Shown piece after piece: positions 35,959 through 48,662 of a stretch of 64,000 bases of DNA. Position 1 is the first letter of the stretch. Each line of letters starts with the position of its first letter. Position numbers and translations under genes: made by a program. The DNA is from Tamarix chinensis (Eukaryota > Streptophyta > Magnoliopsida > Caryophyllales > Tamaricaceae), in the NCBI GenBank assembly GCA_030549775.1, contig CM060177.1, positions 68,005,638-68,069,637 of the forward strand, written 5' to 3'. The notes beneath the pieces were generated by a model that was given only the letters and a program-made list of their open reading frames with translations, was not told where the DNA came from and made no database searches.

Positions 35959-37091
35959 CATATTTTGTGAATAAAAACCTCACAATAAAATGTCAAATAC
36001 CTATTGAGTGAATAGAATCATATGTTTGACTCATGTGACTAATCTCCAATAGATCAAGGTCACCCATCTTAAGAGTCACATAGGACTTTATAAAGGTAGT
36101 AATAGGGTTAGGTTTAAGGCTTTAATGAAGAAAAGGAAAATAAGGATTCAACAAAATGCCCTAAATCATAGTATAATCATGTTAATATAGAGACTCATCT
36201 TACAAATTTGAACTTATTAATGTATCTTCACATTATATAGCATAGAATCACACATGCCAAATATCTTCATGTTGGGCCTTCACATCTTTTTCACCACTTT
36301 TCTTTTAAATGAAATAAAGGAGAGAAGCTAATTTTTCACCTTTATTTCCTTCCTTTTTTTTCTCTTTTTTTTACCTCTCCCATACATATTCTTTTAGATG
36401 ATTTGTAACACTTTCTTCACATACAACCTTCAATTTCGTGTATAAGTCACATAAAAATGTCTACTAGTATTTAGAATAAGGGTAAAGATGTGTTTTAGGT
36501 TTTATTAGGGAAAGTGTGGGTGATGAAAGAAATAAATGTCAATGTAAAAGGCTAAAAGGGTTGACTAAGAGGTGTACTTCTCATGTGCACAAAACGTGGG
36601 GTAGAAAGCTATCTGGGTATGTGGTGGTAAATCCTAAGCTTCCTTCATCACTTTCTCAATTAGAGTGTTTATGACTTAAAAGCTTTGATTAGCATATGAG
36701 TAAGTTCTAGTAATTTCTATAGTCTATTACAAGATATACTTTGAGTAATATGATAATAAAAAAAATGTTAGTGCAAATGAGGTTTACAAAGAAAAATTAA
36801 GCTAATAAAATATAGATTATTTTATGAGAAGCGCTAAAAAAAAGGCACATATAGCTCAAAAGCTAACTATAGGTTTTGATGAATCTCAACATGTCATGTT
36901 GATGGTTAAAAAATCATACATTTTCTCATTCCATTCACATTCAATCATGTAGATATGTGTTTCTAATATAGAAATTAATATAAAAAAATAGAATTTATCT
37001 TAGTTTTGTGATCCTCTTTTAGCATGATGTCAAAATTTTTTAAGGGTTCCTAAGGCTCAACAAAATAATCAACTAAACAAAAACCATGCAC

Positions 37092-37149
<58 letters not shown>

Positions 37150-37690
37150 GCATAGCAAATCAATAAAGCACAAAAATGATCAAAATTCCCCTATAATTAT
37201 CATGGAAATTTTCCTTTATGGAAACAATCAATTCATATAGCAAAAAGAGATAGGAAAAAAATTAAGTAACATATAAAGGGCTAAAGAGAAATTCATTATA
37301 ATTAAGAGCATATAGAAGGTATTTGATAGGTGATGAAAATATTATAAAAATATCATGGGATAATTTTGTTTTTTTAGGCGAACATGGCTTATGTTGTGGA
37401 GCATGTCGGCACTCCTTATACCTCACCAGTGCTCTATTTATGTTATCTCCCACCTTCAAAATTTATATATCCTTATTCCCTTCAATTAATTTATAGACAT
37501 GGTAAGTTTATATGAATTTTTAAATGATAGAAGAGAAAAAAAAAGAAAAATCAAAACATAAAATAAAATAAACACACACGCTTAGGTTACCTCCCAAGAA
37601 GAACTTATTTATAATCAATAGCTTAACTATAATCCTAATAACCTGGGATCTACTAAGTGTATTATGGTATTAAGTTTGTCAGCCTATCCA
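35959..37690. other. AT-rich stretch without recognisable genes
   Basis: No domain, RNA gene or LTR end is recognised. It lies between LTR E and the Athila-type remnant and may be non-coding or decayed pol sequence of one of these. (AAT)n is at 37092-37147. Confidence 0.6.
37092..37147. repeat. (AAT)n microsatellite
   Basis: About 18 uninterrupted AAT units. Confidence 0.97.
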
Positions 37691-37699
37691 CCCTCATTC

Positions 37700-38600
37700 C
37701 TCTTTAGTCATTGCCTATGTAATTTTCTAAAGTTAATATAAGTACATGATCCTAAAAACGTTTTAGAAGGAAACAACTCATCATTACTCATATAAGAGGT
37801 GGAATAGATCTCACCTTCCTTAACGACTTTTGTTACCACTTCTTTTAGTACCTCTTTCATACTTAATTTTAAGTGTAATTTAGGTTCAATCACTCTGAAT
37901 ATTTCTTTGTCTTCAAGTTCATGAGAGTGCACCAAACATACTTCTCAAGAAAATTGCACTACACTTGATTGAAAGCCATTAACAACCACAATATCTAATA
38001 TATCAATGCTATAACAATTATTAACCTCAACTAGTTGCTTCATGGTTTTAAAGGCATTAAATATGACTTCCTCACCTTGGAACTAAAGAATCAACTTGCC
38101 CTTTTGGAAATCAATAAAACTCCATCCTTGTAGCTAAGAATGTTTTGCCAAAAATGAGAAGAATCCTATGATCCTCTTCTATTTCAAGCACAGCAAAATC
38201 AATATGAAATAGAAATTTGTCCGCTTTCACCAGAATATCCTCTATTATGCCCCTCAGACATTTTGTAGATTTATCTGCTAATTATAGAGACATTTATTGG
38301 GTTTTGGCTCTCATAGACCCAAGCACTTGACAATAGAAAAATAGATAAAATTTATTATAACATCTAATTCGTATAGCACTTTGGTCAAATTTTAAATTAC
38401 AAATCACACAAGGAATGGTAAAAATTACTAGATGTTTCATCTTAGAAGGTTATTTATTTTGTAAAATAGTGTAAAACTCCTCATCTAATTTAATGGTATC
38501 ACAATCATCCAATTTTGTTTTGTAAGTAAGAATTTCCTTAATAAATTTAGAACAGTTAGGCATTTGCCTCTCTATATCAATTAATGGCAAATTAATATCC
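37700..38600 (-). pseudogene. Athila-type gypsy aspartic protease region remnant
   Basis: Minus strand, from about 38580 down: KFIKEILTYKTKLDD, then KMKHLVIFTIPCVI, then MRAKTQ, and a long clear block LADKSTKCLRGIIEDILVKA and DKFLFHIDFAVLEIEEDHRI (about 38265-38150), GKTFLATRMEF. This is the protease and C-terminal flap of the Athila/Tat branch of non-chromovirus gypsy elements. The expected DLGA active-site segment is degenerate and stops are frequent. The 75-residue open frame at 37935-37708 follows downstream; I do not recognise it. RT is not seen. It is an older remnant between LTR E and LTR J. Confidence 0.83.
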
Positions 38601-40160
38601 ATTTTTTCAAGATATCAAGAAACTTAGAAAATTATGCATCCATATTACTTTGGACTGTTCTACCATGAAATGGAGGAGGAGGGACATATGGTTTTACATA
38701 TTGAAACATGGTCTTAGTGACCTCTTCTTATGAATTAGCATTTACTTCTAGTGGTTTCTCCTCTTTTTCCTTTGTCCCTTGAGGTAATGTTTTAGGTAAC
38801 ATCTTCCCACTCCTTAATGATATAGCTTTAACTTGCTCTTTTAGGTTTTTCACTATGTCACTAGGAAATATGTTAGCGCCCTTCCAAAAATTACATAGGC
38901 TAATTGACCCAATTTATGATTCTAAGTTCTTAATTAAGGCTTACTACTTTGGAAACATGTCTCAGTAGTGATTATAAATTTTCTCATCATCTATTTTGAG
39001 GATAGATTTGGTGGCTACTAAGGTGGTAGTGGAACTAGTGGCATAGGTCTTTGTGGTGGGAACCTAGAGGGCTTATTAAATTATCAATTTTCCAACTAAA
39101 GTTTGGATAGTTCCTATACCTAAGATTTTACATGCACGAGTAGGGATTGTTTTTTCATCAAACATTGTTAGTAGCATAACAAAGTTAATTAAAATATGGT
39201 TGTAAAGGATTACCTTTATGGATATCTATATTAACATGTGGTCCACCACATAATTCACAAAAAAGTACATTCATTTGAACTTACATACATAAAGTACAAC
39301 TCAAATTATCCAACTTCTTTGTAATTAAATCCATATTGGAACATAATGTTGTGATTGCATCGATATAATGAATTCTAGTATTCCTTTGTATCAAAGTACC
39401 TTCAAAATGCCGTTAATGATAATTGGAGGCTAATTCCTTAATAAAATCATAGACTTTCTCACTGATCGACATCGCATTCATAATAGTACCATATACAACT
39501 ACATTTAACATAAAGTGGTTAATAGAAAATATACCATTAACAAAGATTGCATTTATAACTAGCCATGCAAGCCATGATGTGGGAATTTTCTTAATAATTG
39601 CTTAAATCATTCCCATGCATCATATAGTATTCTAAATCATTTTGTGCAAAAGTGATGATGTCATTTCTTAATTTAGCAATTTTTAAAGGTGGAAAAAAAT
39701 TTAAAAAGAAATAACTTCACCAAATTATCTCAAGTTGAAATAGAACCTAGTGCTAAAGAATTTGTCCCTCATTTAGTCTTATCATATAATGAGAATGGAA
39801 ACAATCTAATGCTAATTACATCAATAATAACACCATTTATTTTAAAAGTATGACATATTCTAATAAAAGTGATAATATGAATATGAGGGTCATCATTATG
39901 TGTACCCCTAAATTAGACCAAAGTTAGCATCATTTGAATGATACCATGCTTCATCTCAAAATTAGGCACTTCAACTATTGATCATTTGATGCTCAATCTA
40001 GCAATATCTATTCTATGGATAGTATAATCTCTCAATTATCTATTGATTTTATTTCTTTGCAGTTCTAGCTAACTTCAAATGCCTCTTTAACTTTTTGAAT
40101 TATCTTCTAAATCTCTAGGTTAAATGGTACTAGTACACTAGAATTGTTTTGGGTCATGCA
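38601..40160 (-). pseudogene. Athila-type gypsy gag remnant
   Basis: Minus strand. From about 39985: VEVPNFEMKHGIIQMMLTLV, DPHIHIITFIRICHTFKING, DVISIRLFPFSLYDKTK, NSLALGSIST and FPPLKIAKLRNDIITFAQ (about 39650), the Retrotrans_gag capsid region in the form typical of Athila. Further on, CELCGGPHVNID (about 39255), NNPYSCM and RNYPNFSWKIDN (about 39090) match the C..CGG.H knuckle and NPFSxTYNPGWRNHPNFSW-type tail of that lineage. Stops occur throughout. It would have been the particle protein of an Athila-like element. Confidence 0.87.
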
Positions 40161-42104
40161 TGCATACCTATATAATAATACTAAAGATCAAGGGAATCAA
40201 GTAAAATAAAAAATTTGCTTAAATGAAGATTTAAAATTTTGAATCAAGAGCTATTAAATTAGTCTCTCGAAACAATGTCAAAAACTTAATGTCAGTTAAA
40301 TATATATATCGATAAGTATACTAGTCACAAGTAATATTGGGCACAATGAATATCAAATTATATCCAACATAGACTAATTAATAACTCAAAAGCTCTAATA
40401 AATTAAAAATCAGGCCTTAGCTATTGAACCTAATTATTATTAATATCAACTAAGAATTTGAAATAAAAATATATAAGTGAAAATAATTAAAATCTAATTG
40501 ATATCAAATTAATTAATAAAAATTGCTAAGGGATTTGGATCCATCTTTACCAAATTTTAAAAATCCAATTAACTAAGTATTTGAATTTTTCAATTGCCCA
40601 CTATGTATCAACGACAATATATAACTAACGCACCCTCTTGGGTTATGCAATCTTCTCAACAATTATCAACTATATTATTTTTATTCAAATGATTTAAATA
40701 AAAGATGACACTTTAATTTTAATTAATTAATTATCCTTTCATGTTGTTGCAGGAATTATGTAACTATTCTTAGAACCCATTTAAAATATATTCATGTAAT
40801 TTAATCTAAAATGGGGAATTAGCTCTCACTCTCAACTTGACTTTTCATCCTCTAATTACAAATGATTGATCTTTTAATAAGATAGAATCATGAAAAATAG
40901 CATAAAATTAAATTATAATATATTATTAATTAAAATAAACATGATCAAATTAAATAAAGAATCTAAATTATACATAAATATTGATCATGGGAAAATTAAA
41001 ATATAAATATACAATACTTTTGATTTAGAATTGACCTAAAAAAAATTGATGTACGTTTGTCATGCATATACTTTTGTCAATTAGTACCTAAAAATTAATG
41101 TTGACTCGATATTATATAACTTCCTAAAATTATTTCAAACAACTATTTATTCTAGGATATATTTTCACCTAAAAGTTTAGGTTAAACTTTAACCTATGTT
41201 AAATCTTATTTAGAAAAAAACACAAGAAATAAAAATATAAATCTCATTTTTATATTTATTGCCAAAATTTGATTCACCTAAATTCAAGTTTGTATGTAAT
41301 AATTATAGTTAAAATACCATAGGTTGTCAAAATCATAAGAATATCAACTTTAAGCCTGAAATTAATTAAATACGTGATATTAATATAAATGAAATAAATA
41401 ACTAAAAATAATATAAGTAACCTCGCATACTAATCAAATAAATAACCTAAAGCTTAAAATGGTATAACTAGATAAAAATATGGGTTCAAAAAAATTCAAG
41501 TGGGAGAATTAAGGTTTAGATGAAGTATACATCTCCCCTTTTTTGCCCATCAAATTGTTGGTATATTATCAACCTTAACTCTCATTTTTCTCTCAGCTAT
41601 CGAAATCACATTTTTTTTAATTTCCCTTGGGTCCCCACTCCTTTATCATTCATATTCCTCATTTCTAATCTTTTTCCCCTCTTCAAATCATTCCTCTAAC
41701 TCTTTTTTGTTACTCTCTTAAATAAGATAGGGTTAGGTTTAGGAAAAAGATTGGCGTTTAAAATGATTTTTCCTTGGAGTCCATTTTGGTGAGGTAGTGC
41801 CTTCTATATTTCCCAATTTTATGTTTTTTTGGGTTTATATGATTTTAAAGAGATGTTTTTTAGTTTTAATCTTTTTGTTAAAGTTTTTAATTTTGGGTGC
41901 TTTTAGTTAATTTTTTCACTACTTTGCATGATTTTGCTAAGTATCATTAGGTAAGTCGTTGTTTCCTTAATATGTGGAGTGAATAAATCTGTAAGTTAGT
42001 GTGGGTTTGGAAATTCTTATTTTTTGCATGGTTTCATAGTAGTAGCAGTGGGGGTGAATTATGTCTTGATTTGTGCAATTTTGAGAAAATATGAGTTTTA
42101 TGCA
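40161..42104. other. AT-rich stretch, probably Athila leader or LTR, without genes
   Basis: It lies upstream (minus sense) of the Athila gag, where the leader and 5' LTR are expected. I could not place LTR ends or a primer-binding site. It ends at LTR J. Confidence 0.5.
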
Positions 42105-45100
42105 TGTAACACCCTAGATTTTAGCTAAATCTAATCCTGAGTAATTTTTAATTAAATTATACTAATACCCAAACAAAAATTATTTAAACCTAATTCTAAA
42201 TCCTAACCCTAAATATATGTAACACGCCAAACTTTACTACTAAAATTTTTGATATACAGCGGAAGTATATAATCAAAATATCATGTGTTACCACCATAAT
42301 AGACATAAGTCTAGTTTACTAAACCATAATTACATCAATCACAAGGCTAAAACCATACATAGTAAAAAAAAAGGTAATTAGATATGAGAGAAAGTTTTAT
42401 AAATATAAATATGAGTTTGGAGATTAACTCTAGGCTACAATAATATAATACAAACTAAGGGGTACCATAGATCAAAGAATCCAAAAGGTATCTAGGGTAA
42501 AATACCATCTAGACAATATAACTCTTCACTCAAATACCCATTATACATAAAAGTTCACTCCTCCCCATACAAAGCATTGAAAGTAGCAAAATCCTCTAGC
42601 TAATCTTCAAAGACATACACAAAAGCATATGAGTCATCTGCTCATGGGAATGAACCACAACCATAAAAAAGAATGGTCAATACACTACGTACTGAGTAAG
42701 GTAAAAATACTATCGAATCAGAGATACAAATAAAAACATGTGTTCATAATAGATGATAAATACACTTACAATTTATGAATAGTGTTATAAGGTCAATAGT
42801 GATCCAAGACTCTTTATTAGATATAACCATTTTCATTCTTTTACTTACATTGAGTTTAGAGACCCTATTATTTGTAATCTTATGGAACGAAATGAAGTAC
42901 CTTCTTAAGGAAGAGACCCTATCATCTGGTGGAACGGATCTAAAAACATCACCTCCTTAGGGTAAAATGCTCTAGATCCTTAATTATCATCCTATGGAAC
43001 AGTTATGAAAACATCACCTTGGTTTTGACTCACATACACTTCCACTTTAAATCATTAGTATCTTATCCATTAGGTTACTTAATACATATTCTTATTCACA
43101 ATGAAAATGGGCTCCACTATTCGTAATCCGATGAAGCAAACTAAAGCACTTTCTCAAGGACATCAAACTTGAAGCACTATTATCATCCTATGGAATAGAT
43201 TTGAAAAAAATCACCTTTTCAAGGTAAAACACTTTAGAGCACCATCATCATATGATGCAACGGATTTGAACACATCACATTGGCCCAAATCATGTAATCT
43301 TTTAATTTAAATGATTAATGTCTTATTCATGATTGATTTACAGGTACTAAGCACATTAAGGTAGATAAGCACATCACACAGGTCATAAAGTCGTTCTCTA
43401 AAGTTAGGATCCTTATCTCTACAAAACCTTAAATTTGTAATTTAGGCATAACTTCTCCTATATTCATCATTTACCTACCAAATTTAGTATAACTTCCTCA
43501 AATATTTTTATTAATAAAATATTTGAAATTCAAGGTCTAACTCCCACATCATAAACATGCAAAAATAGCCTTATCTCAAAAAAATATTATTCACAAAGCT
43601 CCCAAACCCTAATTTCATAAGTAAGTCATAAATTTTCCCATAAGGCTTATTTAATTACCAAATTCAATATAAATTCATAAAATTCCAACATTAACAACAT
43701 ATCTAAAATTTATGGTTTAAATCCAACATTTTATACATGTGATAATAAGTCTATTTAAGGTTACTATTCCTAAATTAGGTCATTTTCTCATTTTCAGGAA
43801 CTTACAAAATTCATAATCACTCCAATAATTGCATATGATAATATTAGAATATTTATAATCGTTTAAACACATTAAAATACCCAAATTCCCATATTATCCC
43901 CTATTGACCAAAATACCCTTATAGATAGTGGAAATAGCTTATTTTACAAAAATCTTATATCCTTAATATCATTATTTCCAAATCCTCCATTTATCATCAT
44001 ACATATTAAATATACTAAAATTCCATGAATCATACTATATTATGCTCATACTACTCTTCCCCAAATCATATTCATCCATACAAATATAACTTAGCATAAT
44101 AACAACATATTAGCACATCCTGCATTTTTCATACCCTCTTTCTATCACATAATCCATATGATCATATCATATCATTAAAAACATGCAATAAACCATATAG
44201 AAATATTATCATGATAATACACATAGACATGTATGAATTTAACAAATAACCTTAAACATTAGCTAGTACCCTTATAAAAAAGGCTTTGGTCTCTAAGTGT
44301 GTTTATCCTATCATGCCTCTTCCTAGACCTCCAGAGTATCACCTAAGAATAATAATAAAAAACATAATTAGATTTAATGAAAAATTAAGGTAATGGAAGG
44401 GTGAAAGAGTAGGAAAAAAATTAAGGTTTGAAAGGATCTCGGCCAAGTTGTGTAAAATAAATAAGATCAGTTAAATAAGGAAAATAAGGTGGGTGGCAAC
44501 GACACAACCTTCTATTTATAGGGAATGTGAAAAGGTGGAGGAGGAGAAAAAATAGTGGTGGTGTGGTAACGTTGGAGGTGCCAAAATGGAGGAGTGTTAT
44601 GCTTGTGGCTGCTAAATGGAGGAGAAAACTTCAGCTAAAGCTACCAAAGTGAAGGAGGAGGAGCTTCAACCAAAGCTATAGAAGGGGGAAGCGTTATGTT
44701 GTGGTTAAAAATACTAAAAAAAGGAAGGGAAAGGGAAAAAATGTTGTGGTGTAGTTAGCAGAAGGTAGTGTGTGTGTTGTGGTGAAAATAACCAAATGGA
44801 GGGGGTAGGATCAGTGGATTTTTCCAAAATAAAAGGGTAGCAATGGTGGGTTTTACCAATTCTTGGGGAATGTTCTGGTGGTTTTTGGCTAGTGCTTAGG
44901 GTGAGGTAATGGAAATGGTGGCCAGTGCTAGAGGTTGAGGTGTGGAAAGTGGAGGTTGGGCTCACAGATGGAGGTGATCTTAGGAAGTTTTTCCGGCAAC
45001 TAAGAGGTTAAAAGGAGGGGAAACGTTCCACTTTGGGTTCAACATTTTAACATAATAACAAAGGGAGAAGGGGGTAAATGTAGGTATTAAATGTGCCTTA

Positions 45101-48100
45101 TATACACACATGCATGTAGGAAAAGGGAGAGGAGAGGCAAGGTGATTAAGTAACAAAATTCAGCCCCAAACCCTAGAATTAAGGAAGGGAGAGTTTATAG
45201 GGGGGTAGAAGGATAATCTTGTCAAGGAAGATGTGCATGCAAGAAGAAGAGAAGAAAAGAGGAGAGGTGATGTGTGGTGATCAATAACGGAGAGATAAAA
45301 TAAAATATTACAAAGTAAGGAGAAGAAAAGAAAAAGAGGGGAAAAGAAAAAAGGTAGGTTTGGATGTAGGTTTAGGTTAAAATAATTTGGGTAGGGTATT
45401 AGGATAATTAAATTAAATGTTATCCAATATTAGGTTTAGGTTAGAAAAGATATTAATAACCCAAAATAAAAATTTGGATTAGGATAACATTTAGGATTAG
45501 GGAATTAGAGTATGAAAGAAATATTTATTTTTCTAATATTAGAATTAGGTTACAATATTAATTACTCAGGATTAGGGTTAGCCAAAATTTGGGTTATTAC
45601 AACCTATTTCTCCTTCGTCTTTATTTTTTACCTTTTACCTTTTCTTGTCCTTTTTCCTTTTTTCCTCTACCAGTCAAAATATTTTCCTTCTCCAGCTTCC
45701 TTTCTTTTACATGTGATTTCATTATAGTCCAAATCATATACTATGCTATTCCCACTCATGCATCAACTCCCACTCCTCCCATTCCTTGAGTAATTTTCTC
45801 TATTATAACTCATACTGATATGTGTGTCTGCCCAACTCTACCCATCTTATGCCCCTCATGTATGTATATATATATATGTATATAAATATAAATATAGACA
45901 TATGACATATTAATGCCTGAACCCCCTTTTCCTTCATCCTTTTTTCTATTAAAATTTCTCCATCAAATGTCACTCCTCTCATCTTATTTCCGTTCTCCTC
46001 ACCATTGCTAAAACCCCCCTTTGACTGCCCTAACCAAACATCCCCTAGCACTCGCAGTCTACATAGAAGCCTCACCCTTACCACCAACTAAACTCATTGA
46101 TCCTACCCTCCCTCCTTCAAGAAAAAGCACCAAAACACACACCCCCTACATCCTTTATCACAAACCACCGACCCCCCTACACCCCTTCAACCTCTTCCAT
46201 TGATGCAACCCATCTTTCCTTTGGCCTTCCCTATCATTTCACAACCACTAGCAATGCCCAAAATTGTCGTAGCTCACCCCTTCCATTTGTCACCAACCAT
46301 TGCATCCCACACCCCTATGGCCAAAATAATCAAACTACACCCACCACCTTCGATCAAATTCACTGAAACTCAACCCCACTATTTAGCCTACTTAATTGTT
46401 ATAACCCCAACACCTTTAGAATTTTTTGTCATTCCACAATCCCTATTAATGTCATTAGTTACCTTTTCCACCTCCCTTTTTTCACCACTTCAACCGACTA
46501 CCTTATTGATCTATAAAAGCTTTGGCAAGGCTCCTTCGAGCCTTATATCCATTTTTCCCCCATTCATTCACTCTTTCATTACCTTATCAATTCTCTAATT
46601 ATGTAATTTGATCCTAATTTTTTTATTATGGTTTCTTAGGTAAGTTTTTGGAAGATTTGAGGTATAAATTACATGCATAGAGAGCATGATATTCAAATTC
46701 ATGTTTGAATATGTGAGATATCATGATATGAATATGCATGAGTGGATAAGTATGTGATATCCTTACGTTTATACTTTTACGTGGGAAAACCCTAAGTGGG
46801 TCGATGTGATATAGGATTAATAGAGTATGATAAGTGAGGTAATAGTATATATGATATATGGTTATAATGGAGGTTTGAGATATAATGATAACAAAACATA
46901 TAAGTTTTTTTCTAAAATGAGAGTTTTTGGTTACTTATAAAGGTTTTTGGTTACCTATAAGGGTATTTTTGGTTAATATGGGCTCCATATGGAAATGGTG
47001 GTATGTTAATGTTTATAATAATAATAATAATTAAGGGGGAAATACTAAATTTGATGGATAAAGGCATAATAGAGATGAAGTTATACCTAAAATGAGAAAT
47101 TAGGGTTTATAGGGAAATATAAAGATCTTAACCCTTAACCATGACCTTGTTATATATGTGATTTTTATTTACCTACTTTAGTCATGTTTTGTACATATCA
47201 AATCAATTATGAATATGAATTTAATCATTTATAGTAAAAAATCACATGAGATGGGCTGAAGTATTCTATAGTTTCATTCCACCGGACAATAATAGTTACT
47301 CAATAGTGTTTTACCCTAAGAGATGCATCAGTCTATTCCACTGGATTAACAATAGTGGGGCCATAAAATCAATGTAAATGATAATATGATTTGATTTAAG
47401 TAATTAATTGATAATACCTTGATGAATTTAAGTGAAAGAGTACATGAGTTAGGACCAAGGTGTTGGGTCCATTCCACGAGACAATAAAACATGCTCATAT
47501 GTGTTGTTTATAAGAGTTATTTTATACCGTTCCACTTGTTTAATAATAGTGTATTAGATTCATTTTTTCTAAGATTTTTTGGTTCTATTCCACTATATTA
47601 CAATATTGGTTCATGTGTGTTGTCTCTAAGAGGTGTTTCAAACTGTTCCACGGGTTTTAGAATAGCAGTTTAGGTGTATTTCTTCCTTAGAGTTGTCGGG
47701 TCCATTCCACTAGACTATAATAGTGGCTTAGGTGTGTTATCCTTGAGAGGTGCTTCACACTATTCCGTTTCTTTAAGAATAGGTCCCTAAAAACAATGTA
47801 AATAAACAAATGGAAATTGGTTATATCAAATAACAAGGACTAGATTAGTAATTATATTATATTACCTTATGTATCTCTCATATATGCTTACATTTTCACT
47901 ACTAATACATGAAATTATCTGTATCACTTATTAAAAAATATTTTTACCTTACTCAGTAAGTAGCATACTTACCATCTTATTCATATATGTTTCTCATTCC
48001 CACAAGGAAATACCCCTAATGTCTGCTTGCAGGTCAATGAGGACCTACTAGATGATTTTGCAGCCTATGATGCTTTGTATGGGATAAAATGATTTATTGT

Positions 48101-48427
48101 AATAGGGATTTTCGGTGTAGATTCATGTTATCTAGATGGTAGTTAACTCGGATACCTTTTTAGACTCCTAGATCCATGATATCCCTTTTATGTATATTTT
48201 GGATATTGTACTCAAAGTTAGACTCTAACTTATATTTTTACTTTTGAAACTTCTCTTGGCTTTTATTTAGCATAGTTTAAACTTAAAATTTTTTGCATTG
48301 TGATTGACTTAATAATGGTGAGTTAAGCTACAATTATGTTAGTTATGGTGGTAACACTCAATTATTTATGTATTATGCTTCCACTAAAAAAAATAAAAAT
48401 GTTCCGTAGTAAGTTTAGGGTGTTAAA
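42105..48427 (+). repeat. 5' LTR J of a plus-strand gypsy, split by inverted LTR H
   Basis: Starts TGTAACACCCTAG at 42105 and ends TTTAGGGTGTTAAA at 48427. LTR sequence is 42105-42217 plus 45602-48427, about 2.9 kb. Directly after the end is a degenerate primer-binding site, then leader and gag, so the orientation is plus. Marker boxes appear as reverse complements of those in the minus-sense LTRs: dyad at 47954-47970, CATTCCCACAAG at 47997, TATGCTTCCAC at 48377. TTCCAC...AATAGT modules are at 47270-47780. A CT-rich zone (45602-46580) corresponds to the GA-rich zone of the minus-sense LTRs. Confidence 0.8.
42218..45601 (-). repeat. Long LTR H, inserted inverted in LTR J
   Basis: Starts TGTAACACGCC at 42218 and ends GGGTTATTACA at 45601; 3.38 kb. 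The last part (ACTCAGGATTAGGGTTAGCC) matches the reverse complement of the first bases of J (TAATCCTGAGTAATT), so H and J are the same family in opposite orientation. Boxes: AGCGGAAGTA at about 42257, CACAAGGCTAAAAC at about 42339, dyad 42678-42694. I see no perfect target-site duplication (ATATA left, ACCTA right), so its insertion history is less certain than for A, B, F and G. Confidence 0.75.
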
Positions 48428-48445
48428 AGTTTATATCAAAACTTT
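48428..48445 (+). other. Degenerate primer-binding site after LTR J
   Basis: AGTTTATATCAAAAC in the place of AGTTTGGTATCAGAGC, immediately after the LTR end. The position and surviving bases support the initiator-tRNA-Met type. Confidence 0.6.
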
Positions 48446-48630
48446 AGTTTTGATTACCACATCTTTTTTCAATAAAATTTGGTTTTCAAATGATTCTTTA
48501 TATGATTTTATTTGTTTATTAATCAAGGATGGGTAGCTTCGGCTGCCTTTTTAACATGTTTATGTGTAATATGTGTCAGTAGCTAGGAATAATTATCCTA
48601 ACATGTTTTTTATCTTATAATTATTTCTAT

Positions 48631-48662
48631 ATGGCATCCACCACTGTTGCCTCAACCTCAGC
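48631..48662 (+). pseudogene. Gag start of the plus-strand gypsy, cut by LTR G
   Basis: ATG at 48631 gives MASTTVASTSA, then LTR G begins. Continuing at 52367 in the same frame gives LATTFALPGVRYWRG and a stop. The start is chosen because it is the first ATG with a gag-like low-complexity N-terminus after the leader, and the frame is kept across the insertion once one copy of TCAGC is removed. Confidence 0.7.

Noticed and set aside
41520..42060. CT-rich stretch that could be a 5' untranslated exon of a host gene
   Set aside because: No credible coding frame or splice pattern follows; it ends at LTR J.
45803..46598. Pro/Thr/His-rich open frames of 89-132 residues in LTR J
   Set aside because: They overlap in different frames in a CT-rich stretch that corresponds to the GA-rich zone of other LTRs; no domain or start context.
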